DNA of 64,000 nucleotides, taken from Pseudomonas prosekii. GTDB lineage: Bacteria > Pseudomonadota > Gammaproteobacteria > Pseudomonadales > Pseudomonadaceae. The notes under the pieces were generated by a model. That model was not told the origin of the DNA and did not search any database. It saw only the letters and a program-made list of their open reading frames with translations. The position numbers were made by a program, and so were the translations under genes. This document shows positions 51,685 to 61,135 of the stretch, one piece after another. How positions within the stretch are numbered: position 1 is the first letter of the stretch; each line of letters begins with the position of its first letter. The stretch spans positions 868,001 through 932,000 of the forward strand of contig NZ_LT629762.1 of assembly GCF_900105155.1 (NCBI RefSeq). The letters are read 5' to 3'.

Positions 51685-52956
51685 ATGAAAAAAGTAATGC
51701 TCAAAACCACCCTTAGCCTCGCCGTTACCTTGGCATCCACCCAGATCTTCGCAGCTGGCTTTGCCATCAACGAACAAAGTATCAGCGGGATGGGTACAGG
51801 TTTTGCCGGGCGATCTTCCTCTGCCGATGACGCAAGCACAATTTTTGGCAACCCTGCCGGCATGTCGCGCATCAAGCGTGAACAAGTCACCGGCGGTGCT
51901 GCAATGCTCGACGCACACACCGATATCAGCAATGCCGACTCTGCGCCAAACAACGGCAGCAGCCACGGCAACATGGTTCCTTTCATTGCCGTGCCCATGG
52001 GCTACTACGTCAAGCCTATCGATGATCACTGGGCAGTTGGTATTGGCATGTACGCGCCGTTCGGTCTGGTGACCGACTACGAAAACGGCTTTGCCGGCCG
52101 TTACTTCGGCAGCACCAGCGACGTTAAAGTCGTGACCCTGCAACCGACCATCAGCTACGCCTTCAACGACAAGGTGTCGATCGGTTTCGGTCCGACCATC
52201 AACCGCATCGACGGCAAGCTGGAATCGAACCTGTCGATTACCCAGGCAGCGCCGGACGGCAAGGTCAAGATCAAGGGTGACGACACCGCGCTGGGCTACA
52301 ACATCGGCCTGTTGGTGCAAGCCACCGACAGCACCCGCGTCGGCCTGACTTATCACTCGAAAGTGAAGTACAAGCTCGAAGGCAACACCAAGGTCAACTA
52401 CGGCGTGCTGGGCCTGATCGGCCAGAACCCGAACCAGAAGTTCGACGCCTCGCTGGACCTGACGACGCCTGAATCGGTGGACTTCTCGGTCACTCACGAG
52501 CTCGACGACAAGTGGACCCTGTACGCAGGCAGCACCTGGACTCGCTGGAGCCGTCTGAAAGAAATCACCGTGGAAAACAAAGGTGTTCCGGCGGTCCTCA
52601 ACGGTCAGTTCGGCAACATCACCGAAGACCAGAACTGGCACGACACCTGGGCGCACGCCATCGGCGCTTCGTACCAGTTGAACAAGCAATGGGTGCTGCG
52701 TACCGGCCTGTCCTTTGACCAGGCACCGACCAACAACGTCGACCGCTCCCCACGCATTCCGACTGGCGATCGCAAGATCTTCAGCCTCGGCGCCGGCTGG
52801 AGCCCAACCGACGACCTGACCATCGACGTCGCCTATTCGTACCTGCGCGAAGAGTCGGTCAAGGTCAACAACAGCAACGACCGTGGCCAGAGCTACAACG
52901 CCAAGTATCAAAACTGGGCGAACGGTTTCGGGGTCGGCGCAACCTACCGCTTCTGA
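51685..52956 (+). CDS. FadL-family outer membrane porin (long-chain fatty acid/hydrocarbon uptake)
   Basis: The 423-aa protein has a signal peptide (MKKVMLKTTLSLAVTLAS, cleavage AA-GFA at about residue 24). After it comes the FadL hatch-domain start GFAINEQSISGMGTGFAGRSS with the NPAG motif (SADDASTIFGNPAGMSR), then a 14-strand beta-barrel ending in a terminal Phe (GVGATYRF). FadL proteins let long-chain fatty acids or other hydrophobic compounds diffuse laterally into the periplasm. As I recall, it matches P. aeruginosa PA1288, also next to a glutathione peroxidase gene. CCAGGAG precedes the ATG. Confidence 0.94.
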   Translation: MKKVMLKTTLSLAVTLASTQIFAAGFAINEQSISGMGTGFAGRSSSADDASTIFGNPAGMSRIKREQVTGGAAMLDAHTDISNADSAPNNGSSHGNMVPFIAVPMGYYVKPIDDHWAVGIGMYAPFGLVTDYENGFAGRYFGSTSDVKVVTLQPTISYAFNDKVSIGFGPTINRIDGKLESNLSITQAAPDGKVKIKGDDTALGYNIGLLVQATDSTRVGLTYHSKVKYKLEGNTKVNYGVLGLIGQNPNQKFDASLDLTTPESVDFSVTHELDDKWTLYAGSTWTRWSRLKEITVENKGVPAVLNGQFGNITEDQNWHDTWAHAIGASYQLNKQWVLRTGLSFDQAPTNNVDRSPRIPTGDRKIFSLGAGWSPTDDLTIDVAYSYLREESVKVNNSNDRGQSYNAKYQNWANGFGVGATYRF

Positions 52957-52995
52957 TGATTCACGGCGAGCCTGAACCACTCGCCAGCAACACCC

Positions 52996-53034
52996 AAAAA
53001 GCCCCGCGCTCTTGTTCAGAGGCGGGGCTTTTTA
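52996..53034. terminator. Bidirectional terminator between fadL-like and gpx genes
   Basis: AAAAAGCCCCGC pairs with GCGGGGCTTTTT around a loop that itself pairs weakly (CTCTTGTTCAGAG). A and T runs on both sides serve the two convergent genes. Confidence 0.92.
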
Positions 53035-53041
53035 GTGGCCG

Positions 53042-53596
53042 TCATTCAGGTTTCGAGGCCAAGGCTTGCTCGACCGCTTCGAGGAATTGCGGGTCGTCGG
53101 GTTTGGTCAGGCTGGAGAAATCGGCAATCACCTTGCCTTGGCGATCGACCACGTACTTGTAGAAATTCCACTTCGGCGCGCTGCTCTGCTCGGCGAGGTT
53201 TTTGAACAGGTGCGTGGCGTCGTCGCCGCGGACTTTCTGCGGCTCGGTCATGGTGAAGGTCACGCCGTAATTGACGTAGCAGACCTTGGCGGTTTCTTCG
53301 CCGTCCTTCGACTCTTGCTTGAAGTCATTCGACGGCACGCCGATCACTTCCAGACCCTGGCCCTTGTAGCGCTGATAAAGCGCTTCGAGGCCTTTGAACT
53401 GCGGGGCGAAACCGCAGAAACTCGCGGTATTGACCACCACCAGCGGCTTGCCGGCGAAGCGCTGGCACAGGTCGATGGATTCCTTGGCGCGCAATTTCGG
53501 CAATGAGCCTTGCAACAGATCCGGGCACTCGGCCGCCTGCGTCGCGGCGGCAAACGTCATCAGCAACGCGGGGACTGCAAGCCAGCGTTTGAGCAT
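53042..53596 (-). CDS. Glutathione peroxidase family protein, exported
   Basis: The 184-aa protein has a signal peptide ([21 protein letters not shown]) and the glutathione-peroxidase fold. The peroxidatic Cys61 lies in [11 protein letters not shown], followed by GVPSNDF and WNFYKYVVD with the catalytic-site Trp and Asn region. It should reduce hydroperoxides, probably with thioredoxin-like donors, in the periplasm. The ATG at 53596 is chosen over the opening at 53662 because it begins the signal peptide. It stands next to the fatty-acid porin gene, which fits a role against lipid peroxides, but that link is inferred. Confidence 0.92.
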   Translation of the reverse strand: MLKRWLAVPALLMTFAAATQAAECPDLLQGSLPKLRAKESIDLCQRFAGKPLVVVNTASFCGFAPQFKGLEALYQRYKGQGLEVIGVPSNDFKQESKDGEETAKVCYVNYGVTFTMTEPQKVRGDDATHLFKNLAEQSSAPKWNFYKYVVDRQGKVIADFSSLTKPDDPQFLEAVEQALASKPE

Positions 53597-53651
53597 GTCA
53601 GGGCATCCTTGAGAGGTCGTCAGCCAACAAGCTACTCGCCCTCGCAGCCGC

Positions 53652-53786
53652 CTAGCAAGCACCCATGCCCAATTGCATCAACGCCAACCCGCCCCGCTGC
53701 CAGCCCCACCACACCAGCGCCAGCAGCAATGCCAGTAACAACGCGCCGGCAGCGACGCCGATGACCCGTGGCCAGAGGCTGTTCAT
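53652..53786 (-). CDS. Small membrane protein (44 aa) downstream of the MFS gene
   Basis: The frame [20 protein letters not shown], 44 codons, has one strong membrane helix (about residues 7-28) followed by WWGWQRGG and ends LGMGAC. Its ATG overlaps the MFS stop as ATGA, so it is translated by coupling with the transporter. It may be an accessory subunit or stability factor. No family name is recognisable. Confidence 0.7.
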   Translation of the reverse strand: MNSLWPRVIGVAAGALLLALLLALVWWGWQRGGLALMQLGMGAC

Positions 53787-54991
53787 ACCGCGCTCATTTG
53801 CGTTTGCAGGCGCGCCACCGGCCGTTCGCGCACCGGCCAGTTCAGCGCCGCCGCCAACAGGCTCAAGAGAATCGCCACTTGCCAGATCAAGTCGTAGCTC
53901 CCGGTTCGGTCGTAAACCACCCCGCCCAACCAGCCGCCGAGGAACGAACCGAGCTGATGGAACAGGAAAACAATCCCACCGAGCATGGACAGGTTTCGTA
54001 CACCGAACAAGGTCGCCACGGTGCCGTTGGTCAAGGGCACGGTGGACAACCAGAGGAAGCCCATCGCCATGCCGAACAGGTAAGCGCTGGTCGTCGTCAC
54101 CGGCGCCCACAGAAACAAGCCGATCACCACCGCCCGCAGCAGGTACAAACCGGTGAGCAAGCGCGGCTTGGACATGCGCCCGCCGAGCCAACCGGCGGTG
54201 TAAGTGCCGAAGATATTGAACAGCCCGATCAACGCCAGCACCGTGGTGCCGACCGTGGCCGGCAAGTGTTGATCGACCAGATACGCCGGCAAATGCACGC
54301 CGATGAACACCACTTGAAAACCGCAGACAAAAAAGCCGAACGCCAGCAACCAGAAACCGGAGTGCGAACAGGCTTCGCGCAAGGCTTCGGCCAAGGTTTG
54401 ATCATGGCCGAGGGTCGGCAGCGGTTTGTCCTTGAGCATGCTCACCAGCGGCACGATCAACGCGACCAGCAAGCCGAGCACCAGCAATGCTGCGGACCAG
54501 CCGAGCCAGCCGATCAGGCCCAAGGTGCCGGGCAACATGGCGAACTGGCCGAACGAACCGGCGGCGCTGGCAATGCCCATGCCCATGCTGCGTTTTTCCG
54601 GTGGCACGGCGCGGCCGACCACGCCGAGGATCACCGAGAACGAAGTACCGGACAGGCCGATGCCGATCAGCAGGCCGGCGCTCAGCGACAACGTCACTGC
54701 CGAGTCGGAGAAGCCCATGCAGATCAGCCCTGCCGCGTACAGCACGCCGCCGATCAGCACCACTTTGGCGGCACCGAAGCGGTCGGCCAGCGCCCCGGTG
54801 AACGGCTGCGCCAGGCCCCAGATGAGGTTTTGCAGGGCGATGGCGAACGCAAACGTCTCGCGGCCCCAGCCGAATTCGCTGCTCATCGGCGCGAGAAACA
54901 GCCCGAAACCGTGGCGCACACCGAGGGACAACGCGAGGATCAGCGCACTCCCGACCAACACCCAACCGCACGTCCGCCACATCGATGTCAT
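53783..54991 (-). CDS. MFS transporter
   Basis: The 402-aa protein has twelve helices, with motif-like segments PFTGALADRFGAAKVVLIGG (about residues 59-78) and GLSGTSFSVILGVVGRAVPPEKRSMG. It resembles the oxalate/formate or monocarboxylate-type branch. GGAG precedes the ATG at 54991; the longer frame to 55036 includes the palindromic operator. The operator at 55007-55022 and the MarR gene directly upstream show it is controlled by that regulator. The substrate is unknown. Confidence 0.9.
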   Translation of the reverse strand: MTSMWRTCGWVLVGSALILALSLGVRHGFGLFLAPMSSEFGWGRETFAFAIALQNLIWGLAQPFTGALADRFGAAKVVLIGGVLYAAGLICMGFSDSAVTLSLSAGLLIGIGLSGTSFSVILGVVGRAVPPEKRSMGMGIASAAGSFGQFAMLPGTLGLIGWLGWSAALLVLGLLVALIVPLVSMLKDKPLPTLGHDQTLAEALREACSHSGFWLLAFGFFVCGFQVVFIGVHLPAYLVDQHLPATVGTTVLALIGLFNIFGTYTAGWLGGRMSKPRLLTGLYLLRAVVIGLFLWAPVTTTSAYLFGMAMGFLWLSTVPLTNGTVATLFGVRNLSMLGGIVFLFHQLGSFLGGWLGGVVYDRTGSYDLIWQVAILLSLLAAALNWPVRERPVARLQTQMSAV

Positions 54992-55006
54992 TCTTATTCT
55001 CCGGTA

Positions 55007-55022
55007 GCGGGTATATACCCGC
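55007..55022. promoter_or_regulatory. Predicted MarR operator (MFS side)
   Basis: GCGGGTATATACCCGC is a perfect 16-bp palindrome lying between the marR stop and the MFS start, 15 bp from the latter. Size and symmetry suit a MarR dimer, and a near-identical box precedes marR itself. Confidence 0.82.
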
Positions 55023-55043
55023 TTAAGATCGAACAAACTGGCC

Positions 55044-55448
55044 TCAAGCCAGTTCGTCCAGCAATTTCAGCAAGGTTTCACGTTTCTCGGCGCCGAGGCG
55101 ATCGACCAGTCGCTGCTGGGCCGCTTCCCACGCTGGCAGTGCGGCAGCCAGCCGTTGCGCACCCGCCTCGGTGAGCTTGACGATGCGGTTGCGCATGTCT
55201 TCGCCCTCGACCAGTTGCACCAGGCCTTCGCCTTCAAGCACGCGCAAATTGCGCCCAAGCGTGCTGCGGTCCAGCCCCATGGCTTCGGCGAGCGTGGAAA
55301 TACTTGGCTGATCCAGACGCTGCAGATTGCACAGCAAAGAATACTGGGCAACGTTGATGCCGAAGCCGTCGAGAGCGCCGTCGTAATGCCTGCTGACGCC
55401 ACGAGCGGCGCGACGCAGGTTGATACATAAACATTGGGAATCGAGCAT
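55044..55448 (-). CDS. MarR-family transcriptional regulator
   Basis: The 134-aa protein has the MarR winged HTH at about residues 45-100 with STLAEAMGLDRSTLGRNLRVLEGEGLV, followed by the wing (EGEDMRNRIVKLTEAG). N- and C-terminal helices form the dimer interface. It is placed just upstream of an MFS gene in the same direction and is flanked by two copies of a GCGGGTATATACCCGC-type box, so it very probably represses both genes. The inducer is unknown. Confidence 0.93.
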   Translation of the reverse strand: MLDSQCLCINLRRAARGVSRHYDGALDGFGINVAQYSLLCNLQRLDQPSISTLAEAMGLDRSTLGRNLRVLEGEGLVQLVEGEDMRNRIVKLTEAGAQRLAAALPAWEAAQQRLVDRLGAEKRETLLKLLDELA

Positions 55449-55451
55449 GGT

Positions 55452-55467
55452 GCGTGTATATACCCGC
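55452..55467. promoter_or_regulatory. Predicted MarR operator (marR side)
   Basis: GCGTGTATATACCCGC differs at one position from the MFS-side palindrome and lies 3 bp upstream of the marR start, a position suited to autorepression. Confidence 0.8.
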
Positions 55468-55502
55468 GGTTAAATGAAAGCAAATTTTATGTTACAGACG
55501 GC

Positions 55503-55595
55503 GTGTGGGAGCAAGGCTTGCCCGCGAAGAATGCGCTGCGGTCCGACAGGCAAACGGCGTAATCGTTCTTCGCGGGCAAGCCTTGCTCCCACAGG
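55503..55595. repeat. REPIN, type I
   Basis: Inverted REPs have GTGTGGGAGC ends outermost. The inner part (GACAGGCAAACGGCGTAATCGTTCTT) resembles the inner part of the 106-bp array at 17.1 kb, so the two probably share ancestry. Confidence 0.9.
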
Positions 55596-55642
55596 TGACC
55601 GCGATCCCATGCAACAACGCAATTCAATGTGCAACCGCGATC

Positions 55643-55672
55643 CCTTGTAGGAGTGAGCCTGCTCGCGATGGC
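55643..55672. repeat. Single type I REP
   Basis: A lone REP (CCTTGTAGGAGTGAGCCTGC continuing TCGCGATGGC) without an inverted partner lies between the REPIN above and the 3' end of cobS. Confidence 0.8.
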
Positions 55673-55697
55673 GCCCGCGCAGTCACCACCAAACCCA

Positions 55698-56432
55698 TCA
55701 AACCAGCGCCAACCCCACCAACACCGCCATCTCGAGCAATTCCAGCAACGCCCCCGCCGTATCGCCGGTGCTCCCGCCCAAGCGCCGCAGCATCACCTGC
55801 CGTAACCAGATAAACACCGCAATCGCGATCACCAGCGCAACCAAGCCATCGATCATCCCGCCGAGCAGCAAACACCCCAGCGCACTCAGGGCCAACACCC
55901 GCCAACCGGCGGTGCGCGGCAAATGATCCGCGAGCGCCTGGCCCAAGCCACCGGCGCGCACATACGGCGTGGTCAGAAACAACCCCAGCAGCGCCGCCCG
56001 CCCAAGCAGCGGCACGATGAGCAACACCGCGCCCTGCCCCTGTTCGATCAACGCCAGCAACGCGGCAAATTTCAGCAGCAACACCAACACCAGCGTCACT
56101 ACCGCAATCGGCCCACTGCGCGGGTCTTTCATGATCGTCAGCGTGCGTTCGCGATCGCCGAATCCGCCCAGCCACGCATCCGCGCTGTCGGCCAGACCGT
56201 CCAGATGCAGCGCGCCGCTGAGCAATACCCAAACCGTCAGCAACAGCGCGGCATGCAGCAACAATGGCGCTCCCGCCAGCGCGATGTTCATTCCCCAGAG
56301 AATCAAGCCAAACAGCAGGCCGACCAGCGGATAAAACAGCAGCGAACGCCCCAGCTCTTTCGGCTCCGGCATGCCCGGCAGACGAATCGGCAGGCTGCTC
56401 AAAAATTGCAGGGCGATCCAGAACGGCAACAT
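55698..56432 (-). CDS. cobS: Adenosylcobinamide-GDP ribazoletransferase (cobalamin synthase)
   Basis: The 244-aa integral membrane enzyme joins adenosylcobinamide-GDP with alpha-ribazole (phosphate) to give adenosylcobalamin (phosphate). The conserved HLDGLADSADAWLGG (about residues 76-90) and KDPRSGPIAVV (about 102-112) form the active-site loops, and several helices follow. It is the last gene of the cob operon, starting 2 bp after cobC ends. Length is typical. Confidence 0.95.
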   Translation of the reverse strand: MLPFWIALQFLSSLPIRLPGMPEPKELGRSLLFYPLVGLLFGLILWGMNIALAGAPLLLHAALLLTVWVLLSGALHLDGLADSADAWLGGFGDRERTLTIMKDPRSGPIAVVTLVLVLLLKFAALLALIEQGQGAVLLIVPLLGRAALLGLFLTTPYVRAGGLGQALADHLPRTAGWRVLALSALGCLLLGGMIDGLVALVIAIAVFIWLRQVMLRRLGGSTGDTAGALLELLEMAVLVGLALV

Positions 56433-56434
56433 GC

Positions 56435-57010
56435 TCAGCTCGCCTCCCGTAACAAGGCACCCGCGCCGACCGACAGCGAATGCAACGACGCGTGCGCGAC
56501 GTCGACATTCAGCAACTGCTCGCGCGGCAAACCTCGCGCCTGCGCCAAGAGCAGTTTCATCACGCCGCCGTGGGTGATCAGCAACACGCGTTCGCCGGCA
56601 TGCGCGGCGTGTAAACGTCCAACCGCTGCCAGCACCCGCGCCGAGAAGTCCGCGACCGGCTCACCGTCGGGCGGGGTAAACGCGTAAGGATCGCTCCAGA
56701 ATCGGCCCAACGCCTCGGCGCTGGTGTCCATCAGCGCTGCGGTGCTCTGCCCTTCCCAGGCGCCGAAATGCAGTTCCTGCAGGTCCGTTTCAATTTGCAC
56801 CGGCAAGCCCAGGTGCGCGCCGAGTTCGTCGGCAAACCGCGCGCAACGCTGCAACGGCGAACTGACCAAGCGATCCCACGGGCCTTGCTTGATCACCGCT
56901 GCGCGCATCTGCGCCCAGCCTTTTTCGGTCAGCGCATCGTCGAGGCTGCCGCGCAGGCCGCCGCCGAGCTCGGTCTCGCCGTGGCGCAGCAAATCCAGGT
57001 GCAAGGTCAT
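56435..57010 (-). CDS. cobC: Alpha-ribazole phosphatase (histidine phosphatase family)
   Basis: The 191-aa protein belongs to the phosphoglycerate-mutase-like phosphatases, with the catalytic RHGE in [20 protein letters not shown] (about residues 6-25) and the second His in [13 protein letters not shown]. In this context it removes the 5'-phosphate of alpha-ribazole phosphate or of adenosylcobalamin 5'-phosphate. Its start overlaps the cobT stop as ATGA. Confidence 0.92.
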   Translation of the reverse strand: MTLHLDLLRHGETELGGGLRGSLDDALTEKGWAQMRAAVIKQGPWDRLVSSPLQRCARFADELGAHLGLPVQIETDLQELHFGAWEGQSTAALMDTSAEALGRFWSDPYAFTPPDGEPVADFSARVLAAVGRLHAAHAGERVLLITHGGVMKLLLAQARGLPREQLLNVDVAHASLHSLSVGAGALLREAS

Positions 57011-58062
57011 GCCGGACGATCCGCCACAGCCGCTTCGGCAAACGTCGCCATTTGCCCATGAAGGTCGCAGGCGAGGCGCAACAACGGCACCGCCAACGCC
57101 GCACCGCTGCCCTCGCCGAGGCGCAAACCGAGGTCGAGCAACGGCTCGGCGTTCAAAGATTCGAGGACGTGGCGATGGCCCGGCTCGGCGCCGCGATGGC
57201 CGAACAACAGCCAGTCACGGCACTGCGGGTTCACGCGCACCGCGACCAGCGCAGCGACGCTGCAGATAAAGCCGTCGACCAGCACTGCAATGCCTTCCTG
57301 CGCGCAGCCCAGATAAGCGCCGACCAGCGCGGCGACTTCGAAACCGCCGAGGTTGAACAGGGTTTGCAGCGCATCACCACGCTGCGCGGCATGCAACGCT
57401 ATTGCACGCTCGATCACCTGCGCCTTGTGGCTGACACCGGCAGCGTCGAGCCCGGTGCCCGGCCCCGTCAAATGCGCCACCGGGCAGTCGAGCAATGCGC
57501 AGGCCAGCGCACTGGCGGCGGTGGTGTTGCCGATACCCATTTCGCCGCCGATAAACAGCTGCGCGCCAGTTTCGCGGGCGCGCAACACGCTGTCGCGACC
57601 GGCCTGCAAGGCGAGTTCACCTTGGGCGACAGTCATGGCCGGGCCGTGCGCGAAATTGGCGGTGCCGGCGCCGATGTGCAAATGACGCACGCCTGGCAGG
57701 TCAAGCGACGGCGTGACGGTGCCGAGGTCGACCACTTCCAGCGCCGCGCCCAACTGCCGCGCCAATACGCTGATCGCCGCGCCGCCGCTGACGAAGTTGT
57801 GGAGCATTTGCCCGGTGACTTCCTGCGGATACGCCGACACACCTTCAGCGACCACGCCGTGATCACCGGCGAAAATCGCAATCCACAGCTGCTCGAGGCG
57901 CGGTTTGACCTGGCCCTGCAACCCGGCGAGTTGCACTGCTACCGACTCCAGCCGCCCGAGCGAACCGGCCGGTTTGGTCAGTTGCTGTTGCCGCGCCTCA
58001 GCCCGTTCGACGGCCGCCGCATCAATCGGCTTGCACGGGTTCAGCCACCAGGATTGGGTCAT
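57007..58062 (-). CDS. cobT: Nicotinate-nucleotide--dimethylbenzimidazole phosphoribosyltransferase
   Basis: The 351-aa enzyme transfers phosphoribose from nicotinate mononucleotide to 5,6-dimethylbenzimidazole, giving alpha-ribazole phosphate, the lower-ligand precursor. Conserved stretches are [45 protein letters not shown] and [10 protein letters not shown], the last with the catalytic Glu. It overlaps its neighbours on both sides as ATGA. The bluB gene four genes upstream supplies the base. Confidence 0.96.
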   Translation of the reverse strand: MTQSWWLNPCKPIDAAAVERAEARQQQLTKPAGSLGRLESVAVQLAGLQGQVKPRLEQLWIAIFAGDHGVVAEGVSAYPQEVTGQMLHNFVSGGAAISVLARQLGAALEVVDLGTVTPSLDLPGVRHLHIGAGTANFAHGPAMTVAQGELALQAGRDSVLRARETGAQLFIGGEMGIGNTTAASALACALLDCPVAHLTGPGTGLDAAGVSHKAQVIERAIALHAAQRGDALQTLFNLGGFEVAALVGAYLGCAQEGIAVLVDGFICSVAALVAVRVNPQCRDWLLFGHRGAEPGHRHVLESLNAEPLLDLGLRLGEGSGAALAVPLLRLACDLHGQMATFAEAAVADRPA

Positions 58063-58580
58063 AACGCAGTTCCTTTCAAAGTCAGGGGCAGGCCGGCGAC
58101 CGTCAGGACAACACGCTGACAGCGCTCAGCCAAAGCTTGATGCAGCCAACCGGCTTCATCGACGTAGCGGCGAGTCAATTCGCCCAGCGGCACGACACCC
58201 ATTCCGGTCTCGTTGCTGACAAAAATGATTTCACCCGGCAATGACGCCAGGCAATCGAGCAAGGCATCGCGCTCGGCGCCGAGGCGTTCGGGGTCGTCGA
58301 GCATCAGCAGATTGGTCAGCCACAGGGTCAGACAATCGACCAGCAGGCAGTGCTCGGCGCTGGCGTTTTCGCGCAGGACGCGGGCGAGTTGCAGCGGCTC
58401 TTCGATCAGCGCCCATTCGGCCGGACGACGGGCGCGGTGATGGGCGACCCGTTGATTCATTTCACCGTCGAGGGGTTGGCTGGTGGCGATGTAGGTGACG
58501 TGCAGTTGAGTGTCTGCGGCGAGTTTTTCAGCGAGGCGACTTTTGCCGGAGCGGGCGCCGCCGAGGATTAGTTGGAGCAT
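58059..58580 (-). CDS. cobU: Bifunctional adenosylcobinamide kinase/guanylyltransferase
   Basis: The 173-aa enzyme (CobP in P. denitrificans naming) phosphorylates adenosylcobinamide and then adds GMP. The P-loop GGARSGKS (residues 7-14) starts the protein, and [14 protein letters not shown] (with the HH of VAHHRARRP a little later) contains the His that is guanylylated. [10 protein letters not shown] lies in the second half. The stop overlaps cobT, and its start is preceded by a REPIN that separates it from cobQ. Confidence 0.96.
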   Translation of the reverse strand: MLQLILGGARSGKSRLAEKLAADTQLHVTYIATSQPLDGEMNQRVAHHRARRPAEWALIEEPLQLARVLRENASAEHCLLVDCLTLWLTNLLMLDDPERLGAERDALLDCLASLPGEIIFVSNETGMGVVPLGELTRRYVDEAGWLHQALAERCQRVVLTVAGLPLTLKGTAL

Positions 58581-58616
58581 GGTTCATTCCTTAAAATCGT
58601 CGGTGTTCTTGCGGGC

Positions 58617-58690
58617 CTCTTCGCGGGCAAGTCTCGCTCCTACAGAGATGCGGCGCACCACCTGTAGGAGCGAGGCTTGCCCGCGAAGGC
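58617..58690. repeat. REPIN, type I, inverted topology
   Basis: Two REPs have GCGAAG ends outward and a short centre. It lies directly after the cobQ stop (4 bp away) and upstream of cobU, inside the cob operon, where it may cause differential mRNA stability. Confidence 0.9.
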
Positions 58691-58694
58691 GTCC

Positions 58695-60146
58695 TCAAAA
58701 CCCACAAAGCTCTCGGAGCAGTCGCGTATCCAAATGCTTCTCCACCAAATCCGCCAAGCGCTCGATATCACGCTCGCGCAAGCCGTGGTAATCGACATCT
58801 TGCACGTCGTGCAAACCGGCCCAGCGCAGCAGCGCACTGCTCGCCGCCGGGGATTCGAACAAGCCATGCAGGTACGTGCCGAAAATCTGCCCGTCGAGGC
58901 TTTGCGCGCCATCGCAGCGACCATCGTCCAGTTGCACCGCCGCGTGTTCCAGCGCCGGCCCAGTGGTTACGCCAGCGTGGATTTCATAACCGACCACTTC
59001 GGCATTCTCCAGCGCCAGATGCCCGCGCACGTTGCGCAACTGCTTCTCTGCCTCGAGCAAGGTTTCGAACGCCAGCAAGCCCAGGCCGGCACTCGAACCC
59101 GGCGCGCCTTCGAGGCCCAGCGGGTCGTGGACCTGTTCGCCGAGCATCTGCAAACCGCCGCAAATCCCCAGCACTTTGCCGCCATAGCGCAGGTGCCGCG
59201 AAATCGCCGTGTCCCAGCCATTGGCGCGCAAATACGCGAGGTCATGCCGAACGCTTTTCGAGCCGGGAAGAATGATCAAATCCGCGGATGGAATCGGCTG
59301 GCCGGGGCCGATGAATTGCAGATCGACTTGTGGATGCAGGCGCAGCGGATCGAAATCGGTGTGATTACTGATGCGCGGCAGCACCGGCACCACCACTTTA
59401 AGCACTTGATCAGCCTTGCCGGTCTGGCGCTGATCAATGCCGTCCTCGGCCTCCAGATGCAGGTCCATCACATACGGCAGCACGCCGATCACTGGTTTGC
59501 CGGTGCGTGCTTCGAGCCAGTCGAGGCCCGGCTGCAGCAATGCGATGTCGCCGCGAAAACGATTGATGATGAAGCCTTTGACCCGCGCCTGCTCAGTCGG
59601 CGACAGCAACTCCAGGGTGCCGACCAAATGCGCGAAAACCCCGCCGCGATTGATGTCGGCGATCAACACCACCGGGCAATCCACCGCTTCGGCGAAACCC
59701 ATGTTGGCGATGTCGCCGGCGCGCAGGTTGATCTCGGCCGGCGAGCCCGCGCCTTCAACCATGACCACTGGATACGCCGCGCTCAGGCGTTGGTGCGATT
59801 GCAAAACGGCTTGCATGGCGATGCTTTTGTAATCGTGATACGCCACGGCGTTCATGGTGGTGACGGCGCGACCGTGGATGATCACTTGCGCGCCGGTGTC
59901 GCTGTTGGGTTTGAGCAGCACCGGGTTCATGTCGGTGTGCGGCTCAAGGTGGGCGGCCTGGGCCTGCACCGCTTGCGCGCGGCCGATTTCGCCACCGTCA
60001 GCCGTTACCGCGCTGTTCAACGCCATGTTCTGCGGTTTGAACGGCACGACGCTGACGCCGTGGCGCCGCACCCAACGGCACAACGCCGTCACCAGCGTGC
60101 TTTTACCGGCGTCGGACGTGGTGCCCTGCACCATCAACGTAGTCAT
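58695..60146 (-). CDS. cobQ: Cobyric acid synthase
   Basis: The 483-aa amidotransferase amidates four side chains (b, d, e, g) of adenosylcobyrinic a,c-diamide using glutamine and ATP. The N-terminal dethiobiotin-synthetase-like ATP-binding domain has [20 protein letters not shown]. The C-terminal type I glutaminase domain has the catalytic Cys in [15 protein letters not shown] (about residues 325-339), with a His/Glu pair near GTYLHGLFE. Start ATG overlaps cobD stop as ATGA. Full family length. Confidence 0.97.
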   Translation of the reverse strand: MTTLMVQGTTSDAGKSTLVTALCRWVRRHGVSVVPFKPQNMALNSAVTADGGEIGRAQAVQAQAAHLEPHTDMNPVLLKPNSDTGAQVIIHGRAVTTMNAVAYHDYKSIAMQAVLQSHQRLSAAYPVVMVEGAGSPAEINLRAGDIANMGFAEAVDCPVVLIADINRGGVFAHLVGTLELLSPTEQARVKGFIINRFRGDIALLQPGLDWLEARTGKPVIGVLPYVMDLHLEAEDGIDQRQTGKADQVLKVVVPVLPRISNHTDFDPLRLHPQVDLQFIGPGQPIPSADLIILPGSKSVRHDLAYLRANGWDTAISRHLRYGGKVLGICGGLQMLGEQVHDPLGLEGAPGSSAGLGLLAFETLLEAEKQLRNVRGHLALENAEVVGYEIHAGVTTGPALEHAAVQLDDGRCDGAQSLDGQIFGTYLHGLFESPAASSALLRWAGLHDVQDVDYHGLRERDIERLADLVEKHLDTRLLRELCGF

Positions 60147-61135
60147 TGGCTTTCCTTGGCGAAGGCTTGCAGCGCTTGTTCGAGGCGCGCTTCTTCAGCG
60201 GCGTCGGCAGGCAGACCGAACCGCAGGCTGCTGTTGTGGGTGAATAACCGCAGCAGGATGCCGCGCCGGGCCATGAACTCATGCAGTTCTTCGGCGCGCT
60301 CGGTGATCAGCCATTGAAACAGCGCGCAACCGCCCTGCGGCTTGAGGTCGTAACGTTCGAGCATGGCGGCGAGGCGCTCACTTGCCTGTTCACTGCGCAG
60401 GCGTTGCCGCGCATGGCCCTCGGTGTCTTGCAAACAGGCCTGGCCCAACACCCGCGTCGGGCCGCTTACCGCCCACGGGCCGACTTGCTCGGCAAGCAAT
60501 TTGAGCAACTTGCGCTCAGCCAAAACGAATCCCAAACGTACCCCGGCGAGGCCGAAAAACTTGCCAAAGGAGCGCAACACAATCAAACCGACCTGATTGG
60601 CGAACGCCGCCAGACTCAATTGCGGCGTGTTGTCCATAAACGCTTCGTCGACTACCAGCCAGCCACCGCGCTGGGCCAGCCGCGAGTGCCAGTCGAGCAA
60701 GCGATTCGGGCTCAGGCTCAGGCCGGTAGGATTGTTCGGATTGACCACCACCAGCACGTCGAGGTTGTCGATAAAGAAGTCGACTTCCTGCTCCAGCACT
60801 TCGCGCACGATGTAGCCGCTGCGGCGCCAGGCTTCGGCGTGTTCGGCGTAACACGGCGACAGCACACCGACCTTGCCGGCGCGGCGCAAACGCGGCAGCA
60901 ACTGGATGGCCATTTGCGAACCGGCGACCGGCAACACTTGCGCTGCGCCGTAATAATCGCAGGCGGCTTGCTCCAGGCCGTCATCGGATTCCGGCAACCG
61001 CGCCCAGGCGCGCAACGGAATCGGCGGAATCGGAAACGGCCACGGCGCCAGGCCGCTGGAGAGGTCGAGCCAGTCGGCCTCGGCAATCGCGTAATCGAGG
61101 GCTGCCTTGCGCAGCCGGCCACCGTGCTCAAGCAT
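60143..61135 (-). CDS. cobD: Threonine-phosphate decarboxylase
   Basis: The 330-aa PLP enzyme makes (R)-1-aminopropan-2-yl phosphate from threonine phosphate for the cobalamin linker (called CobC in P. denitrificans/P. aeruginosa). Aminotransferase class I features are visible: [12 protein letters not shown] (about residues 131-142), VVDEAFMDN, and the PLP Lys in [18 protein letters not shown] chose the ATG at 61135 ([15 protein letters not shown]), which has GGAG nine bases upstream; the frame opens at 61153. It overlaps the cbiB 3' end by 8 bases. Confidence 0.95.
   Translation of the reverse strand: MLEHGGRLRKAALDYAIAEADWLDLSSGLAPWPFPIPPIPLRAWARLPESDDGLEQAACDYYGAAQVLPVAGSQMAIQLLPRLRRAGKVGVLSPCYAEHAEAWRRSGYIVREVLEQEVDFFIDNLDVLVVVNPNNPTGLSLSPNRLLDWHSRLAQRGGWLVVDEAFMDNTPQLSLAAFANQVGLIVLRSFGKFFGLAGVRLGFVLAERKLLKLLAEQVGPWAVSGPTRVLGQACLQDTEGHARQRLRSEQASERLAAMLERYDLKPQGGCALFQWLITERAEELHEFMARRGILLRLFTHNSSLRFGLPADAAEEARLEQALQAFAKESQ

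Noticed and set aside
53768..55174. A 468-codon plus-strand frame opposite the MFS and MarR genes
   Set aside because: Its composition (Gln/His/Arg-rich, no domain) is that of an antisense shadow, and it would cover two clear genes and the operator.
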